NCBI RefSeq assembly: GCF_045679555.1
Contig: NC_092091.1
Location: 89,386,651 to 89,450,650 of the forward strand
Source: Salvelinus alpinus
Taxonomy: Eukaryota; Chordata; Actinopteri; Salmoniformes; Salmonidae
Direction: 5' to 3'
DNA: 64,000 bases
In this document: positions 34,001-46,500 of the stretch, piece by piece
Layout of the letters: every line of letters starts with the position of its first letter
Numbering within the stretch: the stretch's first letter is position 1
Made by a program: the position numbers and the translations under genes
The notes under the pieces: generated by a model
The model's input: only the letters and a program-made list of their open reading frames with translations
Told to the model about the DNA's origin: nothing
Databases searched by the model: none

Positions 34001-37000
34001 TCTATTCTGTCCATGACCGAGGTGATATAATATTGAAATGTGAAAATAAAGACATGACTATATTCTGGTTGGTATGTTTTTTTTTTATTCATCAAAGCGC
34101 ATTGTACACATAAGCATACATAGATACGGTTTCGGGCTGGGATGGAAATGAGTGAACCGATTTCAAGCTTTGACAAGTTAAGAAAAAACAGTCACGGGAG
34201 ATGTTCACTCTTGCATGGTCGCTGACAGACTGAGAGTGTTTTGGGTCTGGGACTATGAAGGGGCGGAGCTACTGTAGCTATCCAATCATAGCTGACTGGT
34301 ACAGCCCACCACGCCTCTATTATCCGAACATGACTCTAGTATGCAGCTACGGCTGAGCTATCCAACAGTGGCCGATACAGCTATCCACTCACGGCTGACT
34401 CGTCCAACCATGGCTGTATTCTGAAGTGTCCAACCGTGGCTCTATTATCTATTCCTAACCAACAATGAATCTCGAGAGCTGGAGAGGCGCCAAGTTCATG
34501 TAGAGGAAGCCCCTGGCACTTCTCGGCTTCGGGCTGGGATCGAAATGAGTCAGATGACTTCAAGCTTTGACAACTTTGAAATAGTGGCCAGGGGAATAGT
34601 TCACTCTGGCACTGAGTTCGTGTAGTGGAGGCTCAGGACGGCTCTGCTTCGCGTAGAGGAAGCCCCTGGAAATTGACTACACATAAGACTTGTGCTGTTT
34701 CATATTGTCATACTCTGCCTTCCTAAATGTCTATTCTGTCCATGACCGAGGTGATATAATATTGAAATGTGAAAATAAAGACATGACTATATTCTGGTTG
34801 GTATGTTTTTTTTTTATTCATCAAAGCGCATTGTACACATAAGCATACATAGATACGGTTTCGGGCTGGGATGGAAATGAGTGAACCGATTTCAAGCTTT
34901 GACAAGTTTAGAAAAAACAGTCATGGGAGATGTTCACTCTTGCATGGTCGCTGACAGACTGAGAGTGTTTTGGGTCTGGGACTATGAACGGGGCGGAGCT
35001 ACCGTAGCTATCCAATCATAGCTGACTGGTACATCCCACCACGCCTCCATTATCCGAACATGACTCTAGTATGCAGCTACGGCTGAGCTATCCAACAGTG
35101 GCCGATACAGCTATCCACTCACGGCTGACTCGTCCAACCATGGCTGTATTCTGAAGTGTCCAACCGTGGCTCTATTATCTATTCCTAACCAACAATGAAT
35201 CTCGAGAGCTGGAGAGGCGCCAAGTTCATGTAGAGGAAGCCCCTGGCACTTCTCGGCTTCGGGCTGCGACCAAAATGAGTCAAACGACTTCAAGCTTTGA
35301 CAACTTTGAAATAGTGGCCAGGGGAATAGTTCACTCTGGCACTGAGTTCGTGTAGTGGAGGCTCAGGACGGCTCTGCTTCGCGTAGAGGAAGCCCCTGGA
35401 AATTGACTACACATAAGCCTAGTTCTATTTTTATGTTTCATACTGTCATACTCTGCCTTCCTAAATGTCTATTCTGTCCAAGACCGAGGTGATATAATAT
35501 TGAAATGTGAAAATAAAGACATGACTATATTCTGGTTGCTTTGTTTCTTTTTTATTCATCAAAGCGCATTGTACACATAAGCATACATAGATACGGTTTC
35601 GGGCTGGGATGGAAATGAGTGAACCGATTTCAAGCTTTGACAAGGTTAGAAAAACAGTCACGGGAGACGTTCACTCTTGCACGGTCGCTGACAGACTGAG
35701 AGTGTTTTGGGTCTGGGACTATGAACGGGGCGGAGCTACCGTAGCTATCCAATCATAGCTGACTGGTACATCCCACCACGCCTCTATTATCCGAACATGA
35801 CTCTAGTATGCAGCTACGGCTGAGCTATCCAACAGTGGCCGATACAGCTATCCACTCACGGCTGACTCGTCCAGCCATGGCTGTATTCTGAAGTGTCCAA
35901 CCGTGGCTCTATTATCTATTCCTAACCAACAATGAATCTGGAGAGCTGGAGAGGCGCCAAGTTCATGTAGAGGAAGCCCCTGGCGCTTCTCAGCTCCGGG
36001 CTGGGATCGAAATGAGTCAAACGACTTCAAGCTTTGACAACTTTGAAATAGTGGCCAGGGGAATAGTTCGCTCTGGCACTGAGTTCGTGTAGTGGAGGCT
36101 CAGGACGGCCCTGCTTCGCGTAGAGGAAGCCCCTGGAAATTGACTACACATAAGACTTGTGCTGTTTCATATTGTCATACTCTGCCTTCCTAAATGTCTA
36201 TTCTGTCCATGACCGAGGTGATATAATTTTGAAATGTGAAAATAAAGACATGACTATATTCTGGTAGTATGTTTTTTTTTTATTCATCAAAGTGCATTGT
36301 ACACATAAGCATACATAGATACGGTTTCTTGCTGGGATGGAAATGAGTGAACCGATTTCAAGCTTTGACAAGTTTAGAAAAAACAGTCATGGGAGATGTT
36401 CACTCTTGCATGGTCGCTGAAAGACTGAGAGTGTTTTGGGTCTGGGACTATGAACGGGGCGGAGCTACCGTAGCTATCCAATCATAGCTGACTGGTACAT
36501 CCCACCACGCCTCTATTATCCGAACATGACTCTAGTATGCAGCTACGGCTGAGCTATCCAACAGTGGCCGATACAGCTATCCACTCACGGCTGACTCGTC
36601 CAACCATGGCTGTATTCTGAAGTGTCCAACTGTGGCTCTATTATCTATTCCTAACCAACAATGAATCTCGAGAGCTGGAGAGGCGCCAAGTTCATGTAGA
36701 GGAAACCCCTGGCGCTTCTCGGCTTCGGGCTGGGATCGAAATGAGTCAAAGGACTTCAAGCTTTGACAACTTTGAAATAGTGGCCTGGGGAGAAGTTCAC
36801 TCTTGCACTGAGTTCGTGTAGTGGAGGCTCAGGACGGCTCTGCTTCGAGTAGAGGAAGCCCCTGGAAATTGACTACACATAAGACTTGTGCTGTTTCATA
36901 TTGTCATACTCTGCCTTCCTAAATGTCTATTCTGTCCATGACCGAGGTGATATAATATTGAAATGTGAAAATAAAGACATTAATATATTCTGGTTGGTAT

Positions 37001-39821
37001 GTTTTTTTTTTAATTCATCAAAGCGCATTGTACACATAAGCATACATAGATACGGTTTCGGGCTGGGATGGAAATGAGTGAACCGATTTCAAGCTTTGAC
37101 AAGTTTAGAAAAAACAGTCATGGGAGATGTTCACTCTTGCATGGTCGCTGAAAGACTGAGAGTGTTTTGGGTCTGGGACTATGAACGGGGCGGAGCTACC
37201 GTAGCTATCCAATCATAGCTGACTGGTACATCCCACCACGCCTCTATTATCCGAACATGACTCTAGTATGCAGCTACGGCTGAGCTATCCAACAGTGGCC
37301 GATACAGCTATCCACTCACGGCTGACTCGTCCAACCATGGCTGTATTCTGAAGTGTCCAACTGTGGCTCTATTATCTATTCCTAACCAATAATGAATCTC
37401 GAGAGCTGGAGAGGCGCCAAGTTCATGTAGAGGAAACCCCTGTCGCTTCTCGGCTTCGGGCTGGGATCGAAATGAGTCAAAGGACTTCAAGCTTTGACTA
37501 CTTTGAAATAGTGGCCAGGGGAGAAGTTCACTCTGGCACTGAGTGAGTGTAGTGGAGGCTCAGGACGGCTCTGCTTCGCGTAGAGGAAGCTCCTGGAAAT
37601 TGAGTACACATATGACTTGTGCTGTTTCATATTGTCATACTCTGCCTTCCTAAATGTCTATTCTGTCCATGACTGAGGTGATTAAATATTGAAATGTGAA
37701 AATAAAGACATTAATATATTCTGGTTGGTATGTTTTTTTTAAATTCATCAAAGCGCATTGTACACATAAGCATACATAGATACGGTTTCGGGCTGGGATG
37801 GAAATGAGTGAACCGATTTCAAGCTTTGACAAGTTTAGAAAAAACAGTCATGGGAGATGTTCACTCTTGCATGGTCGCTGACAGACTGAGAGTGTTTTGG
37901 GTCTGGGACTATGAACGGGGCGGAGCTACCGTAGCTATCCAATCATAGCTGACTGGTACATCCCACTAGCCTCTATTTTCCGAACATGACTCTAGTATGC
38001 AGCTACGGCTGAGCTATCCAACAGTGGCCGATACAGCTATCCACTCACGGCTGACTCGTCCAACCATGGCTGTTTTCTGAAGTGTCCAACCGTGGATCTA
38101 TTATCTATTCCTAACCAACAATGAATCTCGAGAGCTGGAGAGGCGCCAAGTTCATGTAGAGGAAGCCCCTGGCACTTCTCGGCTTCGGGCTGGGATCGAA
38201 ATGAGTCAAATGACTTCAAGCTTTGATAACTTTGAAATAGTGGCCAGTGGAATAGTTCACTCTGGCACTGAGTTCGTGTAGTGGAGGCTCAGGACGGCTC
38301 TGCTTCGCGTAGAGGAAGCTCCTGGAAATTGACTACACATGAGACTTGTGCTGTTTCATATTGTCATACTCTGCCTTCCTAAATGTCTATTCTGTCCATG
38401 ACCGAGGTGATATAATATTGAAATGTGAAAATAAAGACATTAATATATTCTGGTTGGTATGTTTTTTTTTTTATTCATCAAAGCGCATTGTACACATAAG
38501 CATACATAGATACGGTTTCGGGCTGGGATGGAAATGAGTGAACCGATTTCAAGCTTTGACAAGTTTAGAAAAAACAGTCACGGGAGACGTTCACTCTTGC
38601 ACAGTCGCTGACAGACTGAGAGTGTTTTGGGTCTGGGACTATGAACGGGGCGGAGCTACCGTAGCTATCCAATCATAGCTGACTGGTACATCCCACCACG
38701 CCTCTATTATCCGAACATGACTCTAGTATGCAGCTACGGCTGAGCTATCCAACAGTGGCCGATACAGCTATCCACTCACGGCTGACTCGTCCAACCATGG
38801 CTGTTTTCTGAAGTGTCCAACCGTGGCTCTATTATCTATTCCTAACCAACAATGAATCTCGAGAGCTGGAGAGGCGCCGAGTTCATGTAGAAGAAGCTCC
38901 TGGCACTTCTCGGCTTTGGGCTGGGATCGAAATGAGTCAAACGACTTGAAGCTTTGACAACTTTGAAATAGTGGCCAGGGGAATAGTTCACTCTGGCACT
39001 GAGTTCGTGTAGTGGAGGCTCAGGACGGCTCTGCTTCGCGTAGAGGAAGCCCCAGGAAATTGACTACACATAAGACTTGTGCTGTTTCATATTGTCATCC
39101 TCTGCCTTCCTAAATGTCTATTCTGTCCATGACCGAGGTGATATAATATTGAAATGTGAAAATAATGACATGACTATATTCTGGTTGGTATGTTTTTTTT
39201 TTATTCATCAAAGCGCATTGTACACATAAGCATACATAGATACGGTTTCGGGCTGGGATGGAAATGAGTGAACCGATTTCAAGCTTTGACAAGTTTAGAA
39301 AAAACAGTCACGGGAGACGTTCACTCTTGCACGGTCGCTGACAGACTGAGAGTGTTTTGGGTCTGGGACTATGAACGGGGCGGAGCTACCGTAGCTATCC
39401 AATCATAGCTGACTGGTACATCCCACCACGCCTCTATTATCCGAACATGACTCTAGTATGCAGCTACGGCTGAGCTATCCAACAGTGGCCGATACAGCTA
39501 TCCACTCACGGCTGACTCGTCCAACCATGGCTGTTTTCTGAAGTGTCCAACCGTGGCTCTATTATCTATTCCTAACCAACAATGAATCTCGAGAGCTGGA
39601 GAGGTGCCAAGTTCATGTAGAGGAAGCCCCTGGCACTTCTCGGCTTCGGGCTGGGATCGAAATGAGTCAAATGACTTCAAGCTTTGACAACTTTGAAATA
39701 GTGGCCAGGGGAAAAGTTCACTCTGGCACTGAGTTCGTGTAGTGGAGGCTCAGGACGGCTCTGCTTCGTGTAGAGGAAGCCCCTGGGAAATTGACTACAC
39801 ATAAGACTTGTGCTGTTTCAT
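25075..39821 (+). repeat. Large satellite, ~730-bp unit, ~20 copies, in two length types
   Basis: The marker CACTGAGTTCGTGTAG recurs about every 730 bases (for example 33142, 33872, 34600, 35331). Type A units are ~738 bp and have TAAGCCTAGTTCT; type B are ~730 bp with TAAGACTTGTGCTG. A and B alternate as ~1.46-kb dimers from 25.9 to 29.6 kb; B dominates after 32 kb. Each unit has GGGGCGGAGC, a CCAAT word, TGAGTCA and AATAAA, plus five degenerate copies of a TCCAACCATGGCT-like word. Two diverged forms of the block TTCAAGCTTTGACAA lie ~397 bp apart in each unit. Recurrent 60-residue ORFs are not credible proteins. The array runs into the N gap, so its true length is unknown. Confidence 0.95.
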
Positions 39822-39921
39822 NNNNNNNNNNNNNNNNNNNNNNNNNNNNNNNNNNNNNNNNNNNNNNNNNNNNNNNNNNNNNNNNNNNNNNNNNNNNNNN
39901 NNNNNNNNNNNNNNNNNNNNN
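39822..39921. other. Assembly gap, 100 N
   Basis: Exactly 100 N, the usual placeholder for a gap of unknown size. The satellite is cut on the left, and the 83-bp array with the 5' exons of paralogue 2 is cut on the right. Confidence 0.99.
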
Positions 39922-40230
39922 AAGCCAGGTGTGTACTGACCAACCATTCATACTGGGATATAGACAGTCCTGTGTTCTGCTTTAGTAATATAAACACAGT
40001 CTCAAAGCCAGGTGTGCTGACCAACCATTCATACTGGGATATAGACAGTCCTGTGTTCTGCTTTAGTAATATAAACACAGTCTCAAAGCCAGGTGTGTAT
40101 TGACCAACCATTCATACTGGGATATAGACAGTCCTGTGTTCTGCTTTAGTAATATAAACACAGTCTCAAAGCCAGGTGTGTACTGACCAACCATTCATAC
40201 TGGGATATAGACAGTCCTGTGTTCTGCTTG
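39922..40230 (+). repeat. 83-bp tandem array, ~4 copies, at paralogue 2
   Basis: Same unit as 10044-11366, here truncated by the gap. The sequence after it (GTAGGCATGCAGGATTTTAG) also matches that after 11366. Confidence 0.9.
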
Positions 40231-40475
40231 TAGGCATGCAGGATTTTAGCTGTTGTCATATTTTGTCATTCGACAGTTTAATTGGATAAAGTCATTTGAT
40301 TAGTTACTTTGGTTAATGGGCCAGTTTCCCGGACACAGATTAAGTCTAGTCCTGGACCTTAAAGAACTTTCTATTGAAACTTCCATTGAGCATGCTTTTT
40401 AGTCCAGCACTAGACTCAATCTGTGTCCAGGAAACAGGCCCCATATGTATTACTGACATGCTTGTCCTTGTTCAG

Positions 40476-40540
40476 GACTCCACACACTGGCTTCAGATTG
40501 AACCCTTGACTTCCACTGTCCAGGGAGTGACGATGTTCAG
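40476..40540 (+). CDS. FIIND exon (ZU5 start), paralogue 2
   Basis: 65 bp. One synonymous change (ACA/ACG) was seen against 11642-11706. Confidence 0.75.
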
Positions 40541-43500
40541 GTAAAATAACTACTTTTAACATTTCATTCCACCTGCTAGTGTATTTCCCCATTACCTTTG
40601 GGAATAGTCTTCTAGTCCAACCTCTCCATTTGACCATTGACCCTCTCTACCATATCCTGTTGTTGCCCTCAGACACAGGACACCCAAAGGGAGTTATGAG
40701 TGCACAGTGTCTGGCCTCCGCTGGCTGTGTGAGAGAGATGTCATTCTGAAGTATCACTTCAGGAACTGGGATCCCTACAGTCAACTTCTGAAAGACATGC
40801 AGTACACACAAGCTGGTCCATTGCTGGACATCACTATGGAGTTAGGTGAACTGGAGGAAGTTCATCTGCCACACTGTGTCTGTTTAGGTAAAACCATATA
40901 GAAATAGTATTCAGAAAGACATTTCCATGTAACTGAGTTTCACTTCCTGAATGAATGAATTAACTATTCTGGGAGTTTGAGTTTACTGTGATCTGGTACT
41001 GCATATTCTTTGTGTTTTAGTTGGATGAAAATAATACAATATTTGTCTTTCTGTCTCCTTTGTGTTGTTCAGGGACCAACCCTTCCCTGAGGAATGAGAT
41101 GAAGATTCTTCATGTAGAGGAACATGGAGTGTCTTTAGAGGAAGTGCATGAGGTCACCAGATTCCATGCTAAGATTCTCCATCCCAAGTTCTCACCTATC
41201 TCTCTGATACTGAGATTACTGTCTTGGAACGTAGATGTCCACTGTGACGTGGTCCTCTATATGGCAGTAAAAAAGGCAACAGTAGATTCACGGCTGTACC
41301 TGCTCCTCAGAAACTCCAGTCAGAAAGAGGTGAGGCACTATCATTGAAGTGACAAAAGTATGTAGAAACTTACTGAAGGAAAGCTGATAGTTTATTGAAA
41401 ATCTCTAGATTACAAAGACAACATGCAGCTCTGTGAGAAATCTATTTCTGTCTCATTCATTTGAAGAGCCAGTAGATGGCACACTTCTCTCTGGGCGAAG
41501 GAGATCCCATTGCCCCGGGGCAGTGAAGGGGACATAGCCCCGGGGCTGTGAAGGGGACATTGCCCCGGGGCAGTGAAGGGGACATTGCCCCGGGGCAGTG
41601 AAGGGGACATTGCCCCAGAGCAGTGAAGGGGACATTGCCCTGTGTTAGCGTGCTGTCTTTCACATGGGACGTTAAACAGGTGTCCTGACTCTCCATGGTC
41701 ACTAAAGATCCCATGGCACTTATTGTAAGAGTAGGGGTGTTCACCCGGTGTCCTGGCTAAACTCCCAATCTGACCCTCATACCATCATGGCAACCTAATC
41801 ATCCTCAGCTTCCAATTGGCTCATTTTCCCCCTCTCCTATGCCCTGTAACTCTTCCCCAGGTCGTTGCTGTAAAAGAGAATCTCTTCTCAGTCAACTTAC
41901 CTGGTACACCTTTCAAATAATATCCTGGTAAAATAAAGATAATAAATCAATAACGATTGTGTTGACAAAAATGGATTGCTCAGTGAGCTGCATGTTGTGT
42001 GAATTATGAGACTACATTGTTCTGACTGACTACTACATTGCTCATTTTGTAGGCTGTTCAGGAACGGGAGAAAAATCAGGTATCCCAAGGATATTCAGAA
42101 TTTCTCCTGCCAAGTCCAAACGGGTCCTTAAAGCTGAACACTTGGTTTGCGTTCAAGAATCCCCACTCCACTTCCATCTATCCAGAGGTGCAGTTTTATC
42201 AGACTGAGGACATGAATCTGTCATATTGTATATGAATAACTGGAATATCATTCTATTTCTCTCTCTCTCTCTCTTTTTGTCTGTTGCCTCAATCGTTGCA
42301 CCATATGGCCTCCTACAGAAGATTCAGCTGTTACCTGCAGACACCACACCAAGCTGTTGTCAGATGATTATGGGAAACACAGGGGTTGACATTGAGATGG
42401 AGTTAATCGGGGATGATGAGAGGACAGTATGGAAATCAGTGTTATCAAAAGGTAAGAAATACTAGACATGAACAGTATGTCAATCATCAATGTCCTTTTC
42501 TAACAGATGCTATTAACATGTTTTATGATATATTCTCTTGTTTGTTTTTCAGATGTATACAGCAAAGACTATCATCCAACATGTAAGTTTGTTTTTGTGG
42601 ACGAGGTTACAGAGCTAACGTCTCTTCAAGTTGTGATGAAGGACACTGATGAAGTTCTTCATGAGTCATGTTCAGTGGGGTGATGAACGTCTTCATGAGT
42701 CATGTTCAGTGGGGTGATGAACGTCTTCATGAGTTGTGTTCAGTGGGGTGATGATGAAGGTCTTCATGAGTCATGTTCAGTGGGGTGATGATGAAGGTCT
42801 TCATGAGTCATGTTCAGTGGGGTGATGAAGGTCTTCATGAGTCATGTTCAGTGGGGTGATGAAGGTCTTCATGAGTCATGAAGGCCTTCATGAGTCGTGT
42901 TCAGTGGGGTGATGATGAAGTTCTTCATGAGTCATGTTCAGTGGGGTGATGAAGGTCTTCATGAGTCATGTTCAGTGGGGTGATGAAGGTCTTCATGAGT
43001 CGTGTTCAGTGGGGTGATGAAGGTCTTCATGAGTCATGTTCAGTGGGGTGATGAAGGTCTTCATGAGTCATGAAGGCCTTCATGAGTCGTGTTCAGTGGG
43101 GTGATGATGGAGTTCTTCATGAGTCATGTTCAGTAGGGTGATGAAGGTCTTCATGAGTCATGAAGGCCTTCATGAGTCATGTTCAGTGGGGTGATGATGA
43201 AGTTCTTCATGAGTCATGTTCAGTGGGGTGATGAAGGTCTTCATGAGTCATGTTCAGTGGGGTGATGATGAAGGTCTTCATGAGTCATGTTCAGTGGGGT
43301 GATGATGAAGGTCTTCATGAGTCATGTTCAGTGGGGTGATGATGAAGTTCTTCATGAGTCATGTTCAGTGGGGTGATGAAGGTCTTCATGAGTTGTGTTC
43401 AGTGGGGTGATGAATGTCTTCATGAGTCATGTTCAGTGGGGTGATGAAGGTCTTCATGAGTCGTGTTCAGTGGGGTGATGAAGGTCTTCATGAGTCGTGT

Positions 43501-46500
43501 TCAGTGGGGTGATGAAGGTCTTCATGAGTCATGTTCAGTGGGGTGATGAAGGGTGTCATGAGTCATGTTCAGTGGGGTGATGAAGGTCTTCATGAGTCGT
43601 GTTCAGCGGGGTGATGAAGGTCTTCATGAGTCGTGTTCAGCGGGGTGATGAAGGTCTTCATGAGTCGTGTTCAGTGGGGTGATGAAGGTCTTCATGAGTC
43701 GTGTTCAGTGGGGTGATGAAGGTCTTCATGAGTCGTGTTCAGTGGGGTGATGAAGGTCTTCATGAGTCATGTTCAGTGGGGTGATGAAGGGCGTCATGAG
43801 TCATGTTCAGTGGGGTGTTGAAGGGCGTCATGAGTCATGTTCAGTGGGGTGATGAAGGTCTTCATGAGTCGTGTTCAGCGGGGTGATGAAGGTCTTCATG
43901 AGTCATGTTCAGTGGGGTGATAAAGGTCTTCATGAGTCGTGTTCAGTGGGGTGATGAATGTCTTCATGAGTCGTGTTCAGTGGGGTGATGAAGGTCTTCA
44001 TGAGTCGTGTTCAGTGGGGTGATGAAGGTCTTCATGAGTCATGTTCAGTGGGGTGATGAAGGTCTTGTCTTCATGAGTCATGTTCAGTGGGGTGGTTATG
44101 AAGGTCTTCATGAGTCATGTTCAGTGGGGTGTTGAAGGGCGTCATGAGTCATGTTCAGTGGGGTGTTGAAGGGCGTCATGAGTCATGTTCAGTGGGGTGA
44201 TGAAGGTCTTCATGAGTCATGTTCAGTGGGGTGATGAAGGTCTTCATGAGTCGTGTTCAGTGGGGTGATGAAGGTCTTCATGAGTCGTGTTCAGTGGGGT
44301 GATGAAGGTCTTCATGAGTCGTGTTCAGTGGGGTGATGAATGTCTTCATGAGTCATGTTCAGTGGGGTGATGAAGGGCGTCATGAGTCATGTTCAGTGGG
44401 GTGTTGAAGGGCGTCATGAGTCATGTTCAGCGGGGTGATGAAGATCTTCATGAGTCGTGTTCAGTGAGGTGATGAAGGTCTTCATGAGTCGTGTTCAGTG
44501 GGGTGATGAAGGTCTTCATGAGTCGTGTTCAGTGGGGTGATGAAGGTCTTCATGAGTCGTGTTCAGTGGGGTGATGAAGGGCGTCATGAGTCGTGTTCAG
44601 TGGGGTGATGAAGGTCTTCATGAGTCATGTTCAGTTTGGTGATGAAGGTTTTCATGAGTCGTGTTCAGTGGGGTGATGAAGGTCTTCATGAGTCATGTTC
44701 AGTTTGGTGATGAAGGTTTTCATGAGTCGTGTTCAGTGGGGTGATGAAGGTCTTCATGAGTCATGTTCAGTTTGGTGATGAAGGTCTTCATGAGTCGTGT
44801 TCAGTGGGGTGATGAAGGTCTTCATGAGTCGTGTTCAGTGGGGTGATGAAGGTCTTCATGAGTCGTGTTCAGTGGGGTGATGAAGGGCGTCATGAGTCGT
44901 GTTCAGTGGGGTGATGAAGGTCTTCATGAGTCATGTTCAGTTTGGCGATGAAGGTTTTCATGAGTCGTGTTCAGTGGGGTGATGAAGGTCTTCATGAGTC
45001 ATGTTCAGTTTGGTGATGAAGGTTTTCATGAGTCGTGTTCAGTGGGATGATGAAGGTCTTCATGAGTCATGTTCAGTTTGGTGATGAAGGTCTTCATGAG
45101 TCATGTTCAGTGGGGTGATGAAGGTCTTCATGAGTCATGTTCAGTTTGGTGATGAAGGTTTTTATGAGTCATGTTCAGTTTGGTGATGAAGGTTTTCATG
45201 AGTCGTGTTCAGTGGGGTGTAATGATATAGAACATTCAGACAGAAATACAGAGCCTTGCAAAAGTATCTGCATCACATTTTATTGTGGTACAAAGTGGGA
45301 TTAAAAGGGATTTCATTGGAATTTCTTGTCAAATCTACACAAAATACTCAGTAATGTCAAAATGGAAGAATATATATCTTACATTGATATACATTTACAT
45401 TTTAGTCATTTAGCAGACGCTCTTATCCAGAGCGACTTACAGTAGAGTGCATACATTTTATTACATTTACATACTGAGACAAGGATATCCCTACCGGCCA
45501 AACCCTCCCTAACCTGGACGACGCTATGCCAATTGTGCGTCGCCCCACGGACCTCCCGGTCGCGGCCGGCTGCGACAGAGCCTGGGCGCGAACCCAGAGA
45601 CTCTGGTGCTCTAGATCACTGCGCCACCCAGGAGATTGATATAAATTAAAAATACTCAGTAATGTCAAAATGGAAGAATATATATATTTATTTTAGATTG
45701 ATATAAATTAAATTCCTAAAATGTAGTTGTTCCATAAGTATTCAGCCCCCTGATTCAATACCTGTTAGAAACACCTTGGCAGCCATTACAGCTGTGCATC
45801 TTGGGTAAGTCTCTAAGAGCTTTACACACCTGGATTGTACAATATTAGCCCATTATTATTTTCATAATTCTTCAAGCTCTTTCAAAATGTTGGGGATCAT
45901 GGCTAGACAGCCATTTTCAAGTCTTGCCATAGATTCTCAAGCAGATTTAAGTTTAACTCGGCCACTTAGGAACATTCACTGTCTTCTTGGTAAGCAACTC
46001 CAGTGTAGATTTGGCCTTGTGTTGTAGGTTATTGTCCTGCTGAAAGGTGAATTCCTCCCCCAGTCCCTGGTGTAAAGCAGACTGAACCAGGTTGTCCTCT
46101 AGGAGTTTGTCTGTTCTTAGCTCCGTTCTATTTCTTTTTATCCTGAAAAACTCCCCAGTATTTGCCGATGTCAAGCATACCCATACCATGATGCAGCCAC
46201 CACCATGCTGGAAAATGTGGTAGTTACTCAGTGATGTGTTGTGTTGTATTTGCCCCAAACATGAGGCTTTGCATTTAGGCCAGAAAGTGTCTTCCTTTGT
46301 AGATGTTTTTTACAGTATTACTTTAGTACCTTGTTGCATATAAGATGCATGTTTTGGAATATTTTTATTCTGTATATTTGTATTCTTCTTTTCACTCTGT
46401 CATTTAAGTCGCTATTATGGAGTCACTACAATGTTGTTGATCCATCCTCAGTTTTCTCCCATCACAGACATTTGAAGTATGTAACTGTTTTAAATTCACC

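Noticed and set aside
25596-39680. Recurring ~60-residue minus-strand ORFs in the 730-bp satellite
   Set aside because: They recur once per unit with no domain, start context or codon signal; they reflect the repeat, not a gene family.
41410-41744. Overlapping minus-strand ORFs in three frames
   Set aside because: They follow the 25-bp GC-rich array inside an intron of paralogue 2.
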